A DNA stretch of 44,974 nucleotides from an uncultured Ruminococcus sp. (GTDB lineage Bacteria; Bacillota; Clostridia; Oscillospirales; Acutalibacteraceae). The translations under genes were made by a program, and so were the position numbers. The stretch is taken from NCBI GenBank assembly GCA_902801245.1, contig CADCHW010000020.1, positions 31,500 through 76,473 on the forward strand. Reading direction: 5' to 3'. Shown piece after piece: positions 8,577 to 17,280 of the stretch (its first letter is position 1; each line of letters begins with the position of its first letter). The notes beneath the pieces were generated by a model. It worked only from the letters and a program-made list of their open reading frames with translations, was not told where the DNA came from and did not search any database.

Positions 8577-10508
8577 TTATTTCAATATTTTTGTATTTAT
8601 AATAAAAATCGGATTTTCCGCTTTAAGCATTGTATGACTTCCTATTCTGTGAGTTCTTGTGACGGCAATTTGTGTAACCTCCGTATTAATGCCAATTTCA
8701 TTAAAAAAATTTATACAGCCATTCAAGGTTTCAAGTGACACAGCGGTAACAATAATTTTTACTTCGGGATTTTTCTCGAATGCGGCATTAATGATTTTTT
8801 CAAGCTCACCGCCCGAACCTCCGACAAAAACACAATCGGGAATCGGCAGATTTTGAACGGCATTTTCGGCATTGTCATGTATAATTTCGATATTGTCACA
8901 GCCGAATTTATGGCGGTTTTTATCGGTCAAAGCTGTCGCTTCGGGATTCTTTTCAACTGCGTAAACAGTGCCGTTAAAACATCTGACAGCCATTTCAACC
9001 GACACAGAACCCGTGCCGCTGCCGATATCCCAACAGATATCATTCGTTCCGACTTCAAGCTTCGAAACGCAGATATTACGCACCTCCGCTTTAGTCATCG
9101 GAACTTTGCCCCGAATAAATTCTTCATCGGGAATACAGCTTTTCATGCACCTTTCAAAGCCGTTATTTTCGACAATCATAACGCACAGATTACCGCATTC
9201 GATGTCCGTGAAATCCTTTGCAGTACCGCATAAAATCCGCTCGTTTTCAAGCGAGAGATTTTCACCGATATACACTTTTACACCGGAGAGATTGTACTCA
9301 CAAAGCTTACTGCAAATATCTTTCGGAGTAATATCCCCGCCAAGCAGGAAAAATGTTTTTTTCGATATGCAAACGCTGCGGACAATATTTTCACGCTTGC
9401 CGTGCAGACTTACAAAACGCAAATCCGACCACGGAATTTTGAGCTTCGAACAGAAATACACAGGCGAGGAAATTCCGCATATAACATCTGTCTTAATGCC
9501 GACAAGAAGCGGCAGGAGTTTCTGTGTACCGCTGTAAAATCCGCAGTCACCCGACATAAGAACAGCTATATTTTTGTACTCACATTCTAAGATGAATTTT
9601 GAAATTTCACTAGAAATATACGATACAAGGCATGGCTTTTTAAGTTCTTCAAAAGGTTTTAACATTCGCTTTGCACCTATCAGAATATCGGCATTTTCTA
9701 CCGCATTCAAAGCCTCTCTCGTCATAGTTGTAACACCGTCCGTGCCTATTCCCACAACGGTTACTTTTTTAAGCAGAATTTTTTCGGCAGCTTCAAGCGT
9801 AATTCCAACCTCTTCGGGACGTTTCACAATAAGCACTTCCGCACCGCATTTCAAAGCTGCATTGACCTTATTTTCAAAGCCGCCCACCGAACCGCTTTCC
9901 TTTGTAACTAGATATCTGGCATTGAATTTTTGAAGCTGAACCGTGTTTTCTTTCTCCGAAAAAGGTCCTTTTTCCGCAATGATTTGATACTCCGAAAAAC
10001 CGAGTTTAACGCACTCTTCAACGATATTTTCAGAGGGAAGAACTCTTGCAACGCACCTTTCGGAGAAATTTTCAATATCACAAAAATGCTTTAACTCCTT
10101 GCTACCTGTTGTTATAAAGATTTTTCCCTTAGTTGTATTTAGATATTTTACAAGTGAATTGATATCATCAAAGAGCATGCCGTTACCGAAAAATTTTCCC
10201 GAATTTCGCTTTACTCTGATGTACCCTGCACCCGAATTTTCACAGGCAATACGAATATTTTCAGTCACCTCCACCGCATAAGGGTGAGTTGCGTCAATAA
10301 CGGTTTTCACGGCATTGTTTTTAATGAAAGCCGTCATTTCTTCCGCAGTCATTCTGCCCTTTATAACGTGCAGATACTCCGAACGGTCAAGGAGATTTTC
10401 TCCGTAATCGGTGGCTACGCTAACGTATACGGAAATGCTGTTTTTAACGCAAAACTCCGCAAGCAATCGTCCCTCAGTCGTTCCGCCGAATATTAAAAGC
10501 TCACACAT
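8577..10508 (-). CDS. CbiJ-CbiE-CbiT fusion: cobalt-precorrin-6A reductase, C5- and C15-methyltransferase/decarboxylase
   Basis: 643 aa with three consecutive enzymes. Residues 1 to about 247 are CbiJ/CobK (LLIFGGTTEGRLLAEF, DATHPYAVEVTENI), which reduces precorrin-6A. Residues about 248-455 are the tetrapyrrole methylase CbiE (VTVVGIGTDGVTTMTREAL, MSGDCGFYSG). Residues about 456-643 are the SAM-dependent CbiT (GKVPMTKAEVRN, WDIGSGTGSVSVEMA, FVGGSGGELE). CbiE-CbiT fusions are common (CobL); adding CbiJ puts three consecutive steps into one chain. Overlaps cbiH by 8 bases. Confidence 0.94.
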   Translation of the reverse strand: MCELLIFGGTTEGRLLAEFCVKNSISVYVSVATDYGENLLDRSEYLHVIKGRMTAEEMTAFIKNNAVKTVIDATHPYAVEVTENIRIACENSGAGYIRVKRNSGKFFGNGMLFDDINSLVKYLNTTKGKIFITTGSKELKHFCDIENFSERCVARVLPSENIVEECVKLGFSEYQIIAEKGPFSEKENTVQLQKFNARYLVTKESGSVGGFENKVNAALKCGAEVLIVKRPEEVGITLEAAEKILLKKVTVVGIGTDGVTTMTREALNAVENADILIGAKRMLKPFEELKKPCLVSYISSEISKFILECEYKNIAVLMSGDCGFYSGTQKLLPLLVGIKTDVICGISSPVYFCSKLKIPWSDLRFVSLHGKRENIVRSVCISKKTFFLLGGDITPKDICSKLCEYNLSGVKVYIGENLSLENERILCGTAKDFTDIECGNLCVMIVENNGFERCMKSCIPDEEFIRGKVPMTKAEVRNICVSKLEVGTNDICWDIGSGTGSVSVEMAVRCFNGTVYAVEKNPEATALTDKNRHKFGCDNIEIIHDNAENAVQNLPIPDCVFVGGSGGELEKIINAAFEKNPEVKIIVTAVSLETLNGCINFFNEIGINTEVTQIAVTRTHRIGSHTMLKAENPIFIINTKILK

Positions 10509-11229
10509 TTTTATAACCTCTCGGTGTGACCATTCTGCCGTTTACAAGCTTGGTTTCGCTGTTGCCTATAAAGACAGTCGTGAACATATCCACAGCAGTT
10601 TCACGAAGCTCCGAAAGTGTGAGAACACGGCTCTCCTCTCCCTCTCTGCCGATATTTTTAACGTAACCGCAGACGGTATTTTCCGACTTGTACCGAAGCA
10701 TAATATCACAGGCTTTTTTCAGATAATCGGCACGTTTTTTCGAGGACGGATTATAAATAGCAATTGCAAAATCCGCTTGTGCCGCACACTCGATTCTCTT
10801 CTCAATTTTCTCCCAAGGGGTGAGCAAATCGGAAAGACTGATAACCGCAAAATCATGTGTAAGCGGTGCTCCAAGAATTGCTCCTCCGCTCATTGCCGCT
10901 GTCACGCCCGGAACAACTTCAATATCAACATCTTTATAATTTTCCGATAGTTCAAGTGTAAGTCCCGACATTCCGTAAACTCCGCTGTCACCGCTGCAAA
11001 CAAGAGAAACTGTCTTACCCTTTGCAGCTTCTTCAAGTGCGAAGACAACTCTGTCACGCTCCTGTTTCATTGGAGTTGACATAAAATTTTTATGAGGAAA
11101 ATACTTCTTCATAAGCTCCACGTACACTGTATAACCGACTACTAAATCACTCTTTTCGATTGCCTTTTCGGCTGCCAATGTCATACCGTCACGGTCGCCT
11201 GCACCGAACCCGACTATATATAATTTCAT
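10501..11229 (-). CDS. cbiH: Cobalt-precorrin-3 C17-methyltransferase (CbiH/CobJ)
   Basis: SAM-dependent C17 methylation and ring contraction of the corrin precursor. 242 aa. Tetrapyrrole methylase motifs: YIVGFGAGDRDGMTLAA at the N-terminus, SLVCSGDSGVYGMSGL in the middle and AIYNPSSKKR further on, the last diagnostic for CbiH. It overlaps cbiG by 4 bases upstream. Confidence 0.94.
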   Translation of the reverse strand: MKLYIVGFGAGDRDGMTLAAEKAIEKSDLVVGYTVYVELMKKYFPHKNFMSTPMKQERDRVVFALEEAAKGKTVSLVCSGDSGVYGMSGLTLELSENYKDVDIEVVPGVTAAMSGGAILGAPLTHDFAVISLSDLLTPWEKIEKRIECAAQADFAIAIYNPSSKKRADYLKKACDIMLRYKSENTVCGYVKNIGREGEESRVLTLSELRETAVDMFTTVFIGNSETKLVNGRMVTPRGYKNV

Positions 11230-12260
11230 AAAATATCCCTCTCAAAATCAATTGTAATATCAATTTCAGCCGCCGCAAATGTCATTCCGTTTTCGGCTTG
11301 CTTTGAAACTAAAAGTCTGCCGCCGTCGGCTAATGCACTCCGTTCACATACATTATCCGTACCCGTGGTTTTCATCACAAAATCGGAAGTTGAAAATTCT
11401 CCCCCAATTTTCATAAGCTCCTCGTTTGTATAGAATTTAAGCGGAATTTTAAATTTTTCCGCAAATGAGGCTATAGCTTTTTCTTCCTTTTTCAAATCGA
11501 TTGAATGTATCTCCAAAACCCTAAAAATCGGAATTTTAAATTCATCAAGTTTTTTCAGAATGAACTCTGAGAAAATATTTTTGTCAATGTTTTTTCTGCA
11601 CCCTACACCGATAATAATGTTTTTCGGAACAAGATGAAGAGTTTTTTCAAACGGATTTTTATTGATGTCTGATGATATGCAAGTCCCGATTTTATCACAG
11701 CTTTTATCAAAAAATTTATCGGGTTTATTTATATATTTATACTCACTGTAAAATCCGATTTTTTCACCGTTCACAATTCTTGCGGCTATTTCTTTGGCTG
11801 TGTCAAATTCACAGATATGCAATCCGTTAGCTTTTGCAAAGCTGTCGGGTGAAAACTTTCCCAAAATGTCCGTAGCAGTTGTTACCACGGGAACAGAGTT
11901 AATAACTTTGGCAATTTTATAAGTCAAAGCATTTGCACCGCCTATGTGTCCCGAAAGAAGAGAAACGATAAATTTTCCCTGTTCGTCAATCACCAGAACA
12001 GCGGGGTCTGTACGCTTCGACTTCATACAGGGAGCAATCATTCTTACCGCAATTCCGCAGGACGAAATGAAAATCAACGCATCGCAAGTGCCGAAAATTT
12101 CACTGACAAGAGTTCTCAGACTGCTGAAAGAAACAGCATTTTTATCACTGTATTTTTCAAAAGCGTAACGTGTAAAAATCAGATTTTCGATTTTACAGGC
12201 GGATATTTTTTCGGATAATTTTCTGCCGTTCTCCGTTAAAGATATCACTGCAATTTTCAT
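11226..12260 (-). CDS. cbiG: Cobalt-precorrin-5A hydrolase (CbiG)
   Basis: Opens the delta-lactone ring of cobalt-precorrin-5A, releasing acetaldehyde; specific to the anaerobic route. 344 aa. The N-terminal and central parts show SSCGIAVRMIAPCMKSK and SLLSGHIGGAN. The C-terminal CbiG domain has IIGVGCRKNID and a TTGTDNVCERSAL stretch. ATGA overlaps with both cbiF and cbiH. Confidence 0.93.
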   Translation of the reverse strand: MKIAVISLTENGRKLSEKISACKIENLIFTRYAFEKYSDKNAVSFSSLRTLVSEIFGTCDALIFISSCGIAVRMIAPCMKSKRTDPAVLVIDEQGKFIVSLLSGHIGGANALTYKIAKVINSVPVVTTATDILGKFSPDSFAKANGLHICEFDTAKEIAARIVNGEKIGFYSEYKYINKPDKFFDKSCDKIGTCISSDINKNPFEKTLHLVPKNIIIGVGCRKNIDKNIFSEFILKKLDEFKIPIFRVLEIHSIDLKKEEKAIASFAEKFKIPLKFYTNEELMKIGGEFSTSDFVMKTTGTDNVCERSALADGGRLLVSKQAENGMTFAAAEIDITIDFERDIL

Positions 12261-13012
12261 AGTTTCGCCTTTCTGAATTCCGTTTCAAAGGTTTTATCGT
12301 AAAGTTTTGAAAGCGAATAATCATTTCCCAGAAAATTTCCTACACAAATAAGTGCAGTCTTTTTTATGCCGTTGTCCTCAGCCGTTTGTGCAAGATTTTT
12401 AACCGTACATCTGCAAACTTTCTCGTCTTCCCAGCTTGCTTTATATACGATTGCGGAGGGAGTATCGGGACTGTAACCTCCCTCGATAAGCTCCTTTGAA
12501 AGCTCTTTAAGCATACCCGTACTCAAAAAGATAACCATAGTTGCACCGTGGCTTGCAAGGCTTTGAATGCTCTCCTTTTCGTGAACTTCGGTGCGACCCG
12601 AACGACGTGTAATTATAACCGTCTGCGAAACATCGGGCAGTGTATATTCCGCACGAAGAGCAGCAGCAGCACCGCAGAACGAACTTACACCGGGACAGAT
12701 TTCATAGGGTATATTCAAAGCTTCAAGCCGGTCAATCTGTTCTCTTATTGCTCCGTAAATGCTTGGGTCACCTGTGTGAAGACGGACTGTCATCTTGCCG
12801 AAACACTCAGCTTTTTCAATGACGGAAACAACTTCGTCAAGCGTCATATATGCACTGTTATGAATTTCGCAGGTACTTTTCGCAAATTCGAGAAGTTCGG
12901 GATTAACAAGAGAACCTGCATAAATTATCACATCTGCATTCTTCAAAAGCTTCATACCTCTGACCGTAATCAAATCGACCGCACCGCACCCTGCACCAAC
13001 AAAATTAACCAT
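12257..13012 (-). CDS. cbiF: Cobalt-precorrin-4 C11-methyltransferase (CbiF)
   Basis: SAM-dependent methylation at C11. The start is ATG 13012 (251 aa, MVNFVGAGCGAVDLITVRG), which begins directly with the methylase glycine motif; the frame stays open 13 codons upstream. Other motifs are DVIIYAGSLVNPELL, RLHTGDPSIYGAIREQ and CPGVSSFCGAAAAL. It overlaps cbiD by 8 bases. Confidence 0.95.
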   Translation of the reverse strand: MVNFVGAGCGAVDLITVRGMKLLKNADVIIYAGSLVNPELLEFAKSTCEIHNSAYMTLDEVVSVIEKAECFGKMTVRLHTGDPSIYGAIREQIDRLEALNIPYEICPGVSSFCGAAAALRAEYTLPDVSQTVIITRRSGRTEVHEKESIQSLASHGATMVIFLSTGMLKELSKELIEGGYSPDTPSAIVYKASWEDEKVCRCTVKNLAQTAEDNGIKKTALICVGNFLGNDYSLSKLYDKTFETEFRKAKL

Positions 13013-14144
13013 TGTATTCCTCCGTAATCTTAGTAATAAGCTCGTCCGCAAACTCCGTCTTTCCGATAATTCCGAATTTATCGGAGAACATAACGGCTGC
13101 TGTTTTCATTTCGCCTTTAACTTTTGCATCAAGATAATGCTGAGTTCTCTTCATCAGAATTTTTGCGGTATCTTCAATCTTTCCGACCTTGTCAAGTTCA
13201 GCCAAAGCCGCATCTACAGTCGCACAATCGGGCAGCTTTTTCAGAACATTAACATCAGCGTCCGCAAGCACAGCGCATGTCACAAGCACGTCCATTCTGC
13301 CGTCCGCCTGCTTTGAGTGCGTGTTCATAATGCCTGCACCAAGTTTTACAAGCTTACCTATATGACCGATAATAAGCACGCTTTCAAAGTCAAGCTCCAA
13401 TGCACAGTCAATCGCTTCGCCGATAAAATTACTGCACGTCACGCTTTTATCAAGAGCAAACGGCATTTTTTCGGCAAGGAAAGTTTTTGAGTAGTTGCCG
13501 ACAGTAAGCAGTAGATTATTTATATTTTGTGCTTTAAGCATTTTCTCTTCGGTGCGAATTGTTTCGATAAGAGCCGTATTGCTCATAGGCTCGACAATTC
13601 CGGTAGTTCCGATAACGGATATACCTCCGACAATACCTAATCTCGGGTTAAAGGTTTTATCTGCAATTTCAACACCCTTCGGAATAGAAACAGTGATTTT
13701 TACACCGCTGTGAAAATCGTACTTTTCGCAGATTTCCGACACTGCATTTTCAATCATTTTTCTCGGAACACTGTTGATAGCCGCCGCTCCGACAGGCTGG
13801 TCAAGACCGCTTTTTGTAACTCTGCCAATCCCGACACCGCCGTCAATTTCAATTCCGAAAGGTATTTTTTCACACTTTGCATAAACAAAAATACCGTTGG
13901 TGATATCGGGGTCGTCGCCGCTGTCCTTTTGAATGGCACAGCTTGCAAAGCTTGTATTAATTTCAATATCGAGAACATCAAGGTTAAGCAAAATTCCCTT
14001 TGGTGTCATCAGCTCTACAGTATCGACATTCTCTCCCGTTATCATCATTTCGCAGGCTGCTTTCGCCGCCGCAGCCGCACACGATCCTGTCGTATAGCCG
14101 CAGCGGAGCTTTTGTTTGCCTTTGTATATATATTCTTCAAGCAT
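13005..14144 (-). CDS. cbiD: Cobalt-precorrin-5B C1-methyltransferase (CbiD)
   Basis: Methylates C1 of cobalt-precorrin-5B; characteristic of the anaerobic pathway. 379 aa, normal. The N-terminus has the diagnostic LRCGYTTGSCAAAAAKAA, then GVGIGRVTKSGLDQPVG, IVGGISVIGTTGIVEPMS and IIGHIGKLVKLGAGIMNTHS. The ATG is 9 bases after the cbiC stop with only a weak ribosome site, suggesting coupling. Confidence 0.95.
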   Translation of the reverse strand: MLEEYIYKGKQKLRCGYTTGSCAAAAAKAACEMMITGENVDTVELMTPKGILLNLDVLDIEINTSFASCAIQKDSGDDPDITNGIFVYAKCEKIPFGIEIDGGVGIGRVTKSGLDQPVGAAAINSVPRKMIENAVSEICEKYDFHSGVKITVSIPKGVEIADKTFNPRLGIVGGISVIGTTGIVEPMSNTALIETIRTEEKMLKAQNINNLLLTVGNYSKTFLAEKMPFALDKSVTCSNFIGEAIDCALELDFESVLIIGHIGKLVKLGAGIMNTHSKQADGRMDVLVTCAVLADADVNVLKKLPDCATVDAALAELDKVGKIEDTAKILMKRTQHYLDAKVKGEMKTAAVMFSDKFGIIGKTEFADELITKITEEYNG

Positions 14145-14153
14145 AATATCACA

Positions 14154-14819
14154 TCAATTCCCGTCAATGATTTTACCTGTTTGTCTGTCGTAAATCTGAT
14201 ACAAAATTGCGTTGCAAACAGCAGCTGCAACGGTACTTCCGCCTTTTCTGCCGTCAGCCACTATATACGGAATATCCGTCTGCATAATCATATTTTTCGA
14301 CTGAACGACATTTACAAAACCTACGGGAGTGCCAACCACAAAGGACGGTGAGAGTTTACCGCTTTCCGCAAGCTCGCAAATTCTTATTAACGCAGTCGGA
14401 GCATTTCCGACGACGAAAATTATATTTTTATCGAAAAATTTTTTAGCTGCCTTGTCTATCGATACAACGGCTCTTGTAGTGCCGTTTTTTTTCGCAGCTT
14501 CGGCAACATCGCTGTCCGACATAAAGCAATGAATTTCACAGTTCAAAGCTCGCAAGGCAGGCTTGCTTATACCTGAAAAAGCCATTTGAGTATCGGTGAC
14601 TATAACCGCACCTTGTTTAAGAATATTCTTTGCGATATCAACGGCATTTTTTGAAAATTTGAGATTATCGAGATATTCAAAATCTGCTGTTGTATGGATA
14701 ACTCTTTTTACAACAAGCTTTTCGCCCTTGCTCAGATGTGAAGTATCTCCGAGTTCACTCTCGATTATATTCATACTTATGCGTTCTATGTCATTTGGAT
14801 TTATATTTTCAATCTCCAT
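14154..14819 (-). CDS. cbiC: Cobalt-precorrin-8 methylmutase (CbiC)
   Basis: Moves the C11 methyl to C12 to give cobyrinic acid. 221 aa from ATG 14819, preferred over the ATG at 14825 because AAGGGA lies 7 bases upstream of it. Motifs: VKRVIHTTADFEY, GAVIVTDTQMA, VGNAPTALIRICEL and GTPVGFVNVVQSK. The start lies inside the end of the upstream surface-protein gene, an 11-base overlap, which ties the exported module to the biosynthetic block. Confidence 0.93.
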   Translation of the reverse strand: MEIENINPNDIERISMNIIESELGDTSHLSKGEKLVVKRVIHTTADFEYLDNLKFSKNAVDIAKNILKQGAVIVTDTQMAFSGISKPALRALNCEIHCFMSDSDVAEAAKKNGTTRAVVSIDKAAKKFFDKNIIFVVGNAPTALIRICELAESGKLSPSFVVGTPVGFVNVVQSKNMIMQTDIPYIVADGRKGGSTVAAAVCNAILYQIYDRQTGKIIDGN

Positions 14820-15384
14820 TTTCATTTCCCTTATTCTTACGTTTTTTCACAATTACACAAACAATCACTATTACTACTGCCGCAGCTGCTGCCGACGGAA
14901 TCACCGCATACATAACATTGAACGGCTTCGCAAATGCTTCTTCGGGAAGTGCGTCGGACTGAAATACAAGAACTCTGTCATACCATTTTTCTTTTCTGAT
15001 ACTCCACGCTGCACAGTTCGTATCTGTATCAAGTGCTTCTACAGGAACTGTATATGTATATTTGCCCTCGCTGTCCTCGACGAAATAAATGCACTCTTCA
15101 TCGGGAGCATTCAAAGCTTCTTCTCCCGTACCCATAAATAGTTTTTCATAGCCTTTGCCGCTCAAAGTCATAACTGCCGTCATTTTTCCGTCCGAAACAT
15201 TAAGCTCGCAGTTTACGATTTTAAACATGGAAGAACTTGACTTCACATCAATATTATATACTCCTTCGTTTAAATTTTCAACATTTATTTTTGAACTTTC
15301 CGAAACATCTTCCGCATTTGCCGTAACAGCAAAAAAGCTTAATATTGTAATTATTATAAACATTATTGAAATAAATTTTTTCAT
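14809..15384 (-). CDS. Exported, membrane-anchored surface protein, beta-rich (NEAT-like?)
   Basis: 191 aa from ATG 15384 (GAGG 9 bases upstream). A signal peptide covers residues 1-24, with a likely cut after TANA. A roughly 120-residue beta-type domain follows (LNVSDGKMTAVMTLSG, YEKLFMGTGEEA, VEALDTDTNCAAWS, KEKWYDRVLVF). A single membrane helix (VIPSAAAAAVVIVIVCVIV) and a basic tail KKRKNK end the chain. It is a diverged paralogue of the product of 19436-19870. The fold resembles NEAT/iron-transport-associated domains, but that is inference. A metal or tetrapyrrole surface-binding role is suggested by the neighbours CbiK and BtuFCD. Confidence 0.85.
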   Translation of the reverse strand: MKKFISIMFIIITILSFFAVTANAEDVSESSKINVENLNEGVYNIDVKSSSSMFKIVNCELNVSDGKMTAVMTLSGKGYEKLFMGTGEEALNAPDEECIYFVEDSEGKYTYTVPVEALDTDTNCAAWSIRKEKWYDRVLVFQSDALPEEAFAKPFNVMYAVIPSAAAAAVVIVIVCVIVKKRKNKGNENGD

Positions 15385-15405
15385 ATTAAAAGACCTCACA
15401 TTACA

Positions 15406-15446
15406 ATTACCGCCGTTACCGTTATAAAAACAGCAACGGCAGTAAT
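15406..15446 (-). other. Stem-loop in the cbiK to surface-protein spacer
   Basis: In the minus-strand RNA, a 14-bp stem (two G-U pairs) can form between 15446-15433 and 15419-15406, around a 13-base loop. No U-tract follows it, so it is more likely an RNA-processing or stability element than a terminator. It could set the ratio of the exported module to cbi genes downstream. Confidence 0.5.
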
Positions 15447-15480
15447 GATTTAACTTAACAACATATTTTTTGTAGTTTAA

Positions 15481-16479
15481 TTATTTATCCAACTCTGCAA
15501 TGGCATCGCCAACGTGAGCGGCATAAATATCCTGAATCTCTGTAAACTCGCCAAGACCGCTGAGAACGCACTCAACCTCGAAGCCCTCTTTCTCAAATAC
15601 AGACTTCCAAGAATCGTCCTCATCGCCTGCCATATCGTTGTTTGCGTGGTCGCCTGCAACTACCATAAGCGGCTCTAAAACAACCTTTTTGTAACCGCCC
15701 TCTTTAGCGGCTGCAACCATATCATCAAGTGATGGCGTAGCTTCAACTGTACCGATGTAGTAGTTATTCTGACCTGCATCTGTGAGCTTGCCCTGAAGCT
15801 TTTCATAAACAGCGTTTGCTTCGTGCTCGGTGCCGTGACCCATAAAGATTACGGCTGTATCGTCATTATTGTAGTCCTTTGTAATCTCTGGAAGAATTTC
15901 TGTTATCTTGTCCAAATCTTCATCGCTTGAAAGCAGCGGAGCACCGAAAGCTACGCTGTCGAACTTGTCCTTGTACTCCTCAACGGCAGCAGCAAGGTCG
16001 TCATACTCATAGCCGTTCATAAGGTGAGTAGGCTGTACAACGAGCGTCTTTACACCGTCGGAAACAAGTCTGTCGAGAGCTTCTTCAACATTGTCTATTT
16101 CAAGGTTATCTCTCTCCTTGAGCTTGTCAATGATAATCTGACTTGTGAATGCTCTTCTTACTTCATAATCCGGATAAGTTTCGGCAATCTTGTTCTCGAT
16201 AGCACCGATAGTCTTATCTCTTGTGTCGTTGTAGCTTGTACCGAAGCTTACCACAAGAATTACAGGCTTGTCACCCGTAGGCTCGGTAGCTGTTCCGACT
16301 TTCTCGGAAGTTGAAGCGGTAGGCTCTGTTGCTGTTGCAGTATCTTTGGAAACCGAAGATGTTGATGTTGTCTGTGAAGCTGATTCCGAAGTTGTATCGG
16401 AAGTTTTGTTACATCCTGCAAGCATTGCAATTGACAAAACAAGTACGGATGCAAGAAAGATTTTCAATGTCTTTTTCAT
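15481..16479 (-). CDS. cbiK: Sirohydrochlorin cobaltochelatase (CbiK), exported lipoprotein form
   Basis: Inserts Co2+ into sirohydrochlorin. Start ATG 16479 with AAAGGA 9 bases upstream, 332 aa. A lipoprotein signal MKKTLKIFLASVLVLSIAML ends in the lipobox LAGC with Cys23. A Ser/Thr-rich linker (about residues 24-70) leads to a complete CbiK domain: VILVVSFGTSYNDTRD, MGHGTEHEANAVY with the first metal His, VVAGDHANNDMAGDED with the second. An anchored extracytoplasmic CbiK is unusual for a Gram-positive; a periplasmic CbiK is known from Desulfovibrio. Substrate access from outside is unclear, so it may bind cobalt or tetrapyrrole instead of, or as well as, chelating. Confidence 0.92.
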   Translation of the reverse strand: MKKTLKIFLASVLVLSIAMLAGCNKTSDTTSESASQTTSTSSVSKDTATATEPTASTSEKVGTATEPTGDKPVILVVSFGTSYNDTRDKTIGAIENKIAETYPDYEVRRAFTSQIIIDKLKERDNLEIDNVEEALDRLVSDGVKTLVVQPTHLMNGYEYDDLAAAVEEYKDKFDSVAFGAPLLSSDEDLDKITEILPEITKDYNNDDTAVIFMGHGTEHEANAVYEKLQGKLTDAGQNNYYIGTVEATPSLDDMVAAAKEGGYKKVVLEPLMVVAGDHANNDMAGDEDDSWKSVFEKEGFEVECVLSGLGEFTEIQDIYAAHVGDAIAELDK

Positions 16480-16527
16480 GTTATCTTTTCCTTTCAAATT
16501 TGATTGTATATAAATATGTTAATTAAG

Positions 16528-17280
16528 TTAGCGAATTAAATATTTACTGTAAAGCTCCTCGGGAATGTCGAAAAGCTCACAGATTATGTTATCTTTGAAA
16601 ATATCATCGGGCTTGCCGTTGTGGGTTATCTCGCCATTTTTTACACAAATCGTATAGTCGGATATCTTCTCCGCAAAGTCAAGCTCGTGCATTGACATTA
16701 TTATCGCAATTCCCTTTTCATCGGCAAGCTTACGCACAGTTTCAAGAAACATAATTTTATGATGAATATCAAGATATGATGTGGGTTCGTCCAGAATCAG
16801 AATTTTAGGTTCTTGGCAAATCGCCCTTGCAAGCATAACCCTCTGACGCTGACCGTCGCTTATAGCCGAAAAATCACAGTCCGCAAAAGCTTCGATTTCA
16901 ACCAAATCAATCGCACTCTGCACGGCTTCCTTATCTGTTTTCGAGAGTTTGCCGAAATGTCCCGTATACGGATATCTGCCTGTTTCGACAATATCTCTGC
17001 ATGTCATAAGTTCAGGATTTATCCGCTCCGTAAGCAGCACGGAAAGCATTTTCGCCTTGTCGTTTTCGGAAACTCTCTCCGCATTCACACCGTCAAAAAA
17101 GACGCTGCCGCCAAGCTTTTTCAGATAGCCCGAAAGCGTTTTCAAAATTGTGGATTTTCCCGAACCGTTAGGTCCTATCAAGGTCATAATTTTTCCGCCT
17201 TGAACATTAAAACAGATATCCGAAATGAGCGGCTTTTTATAGCCAACAGTAAGATTTTCGGCAGTTACAGCATTCTCCAT
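16528..17280 (-). CDS. ABC transporter ATP-binding protein, FecE/BtuD type
   Basis: Energises the import system encoded with the permease and lipoprotein upstream. 250 aa: Walker A GPNGSGKSTILK, signature SDGQRQRVMLARAI, Walker B ILILDEPTSYLD, switch His in SMHELDF. The ATG shares one base with the permease stop (TAATG). The iron-siderophore/B12 subfamily is clear; the corrinoid substrate is inferred from the riboswitch and the surrounding B12 genes. Confidence 0.93.
   Translation of the reverse strand: MENAVTAENLTVGYKKPLISDICFNVQGGKIMTLIGPNGSGKSTILKTLSGYLKKLGGSVFFDGVNAERVSENDKAKMLSVLLTERINPELMTCRDIVETGRYPYTGHFGKLSKTDKEAVQSAIDLVEIEAFADCDFSAISDGQRQRVMLARAICQEPKILILDEPTSYLDIHHKIMFLETVRKLADEKGIAIIMSMHELDFAEKISDYTICVKNGEITHNGKPDDIFKDNIICELFDIPEELYSKYLIR

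Noticed and set aside
8968..9537. Plus-strand open frame opposite the cbiJET fusion
   Set aside because: Shadow of a well-supported gene; no start signal.
15406..15446. Stem-loop considered as terminator of cbiK
   Set aside because: No U-tract after it and the downstream genes overlap closely, so read-through is expected.
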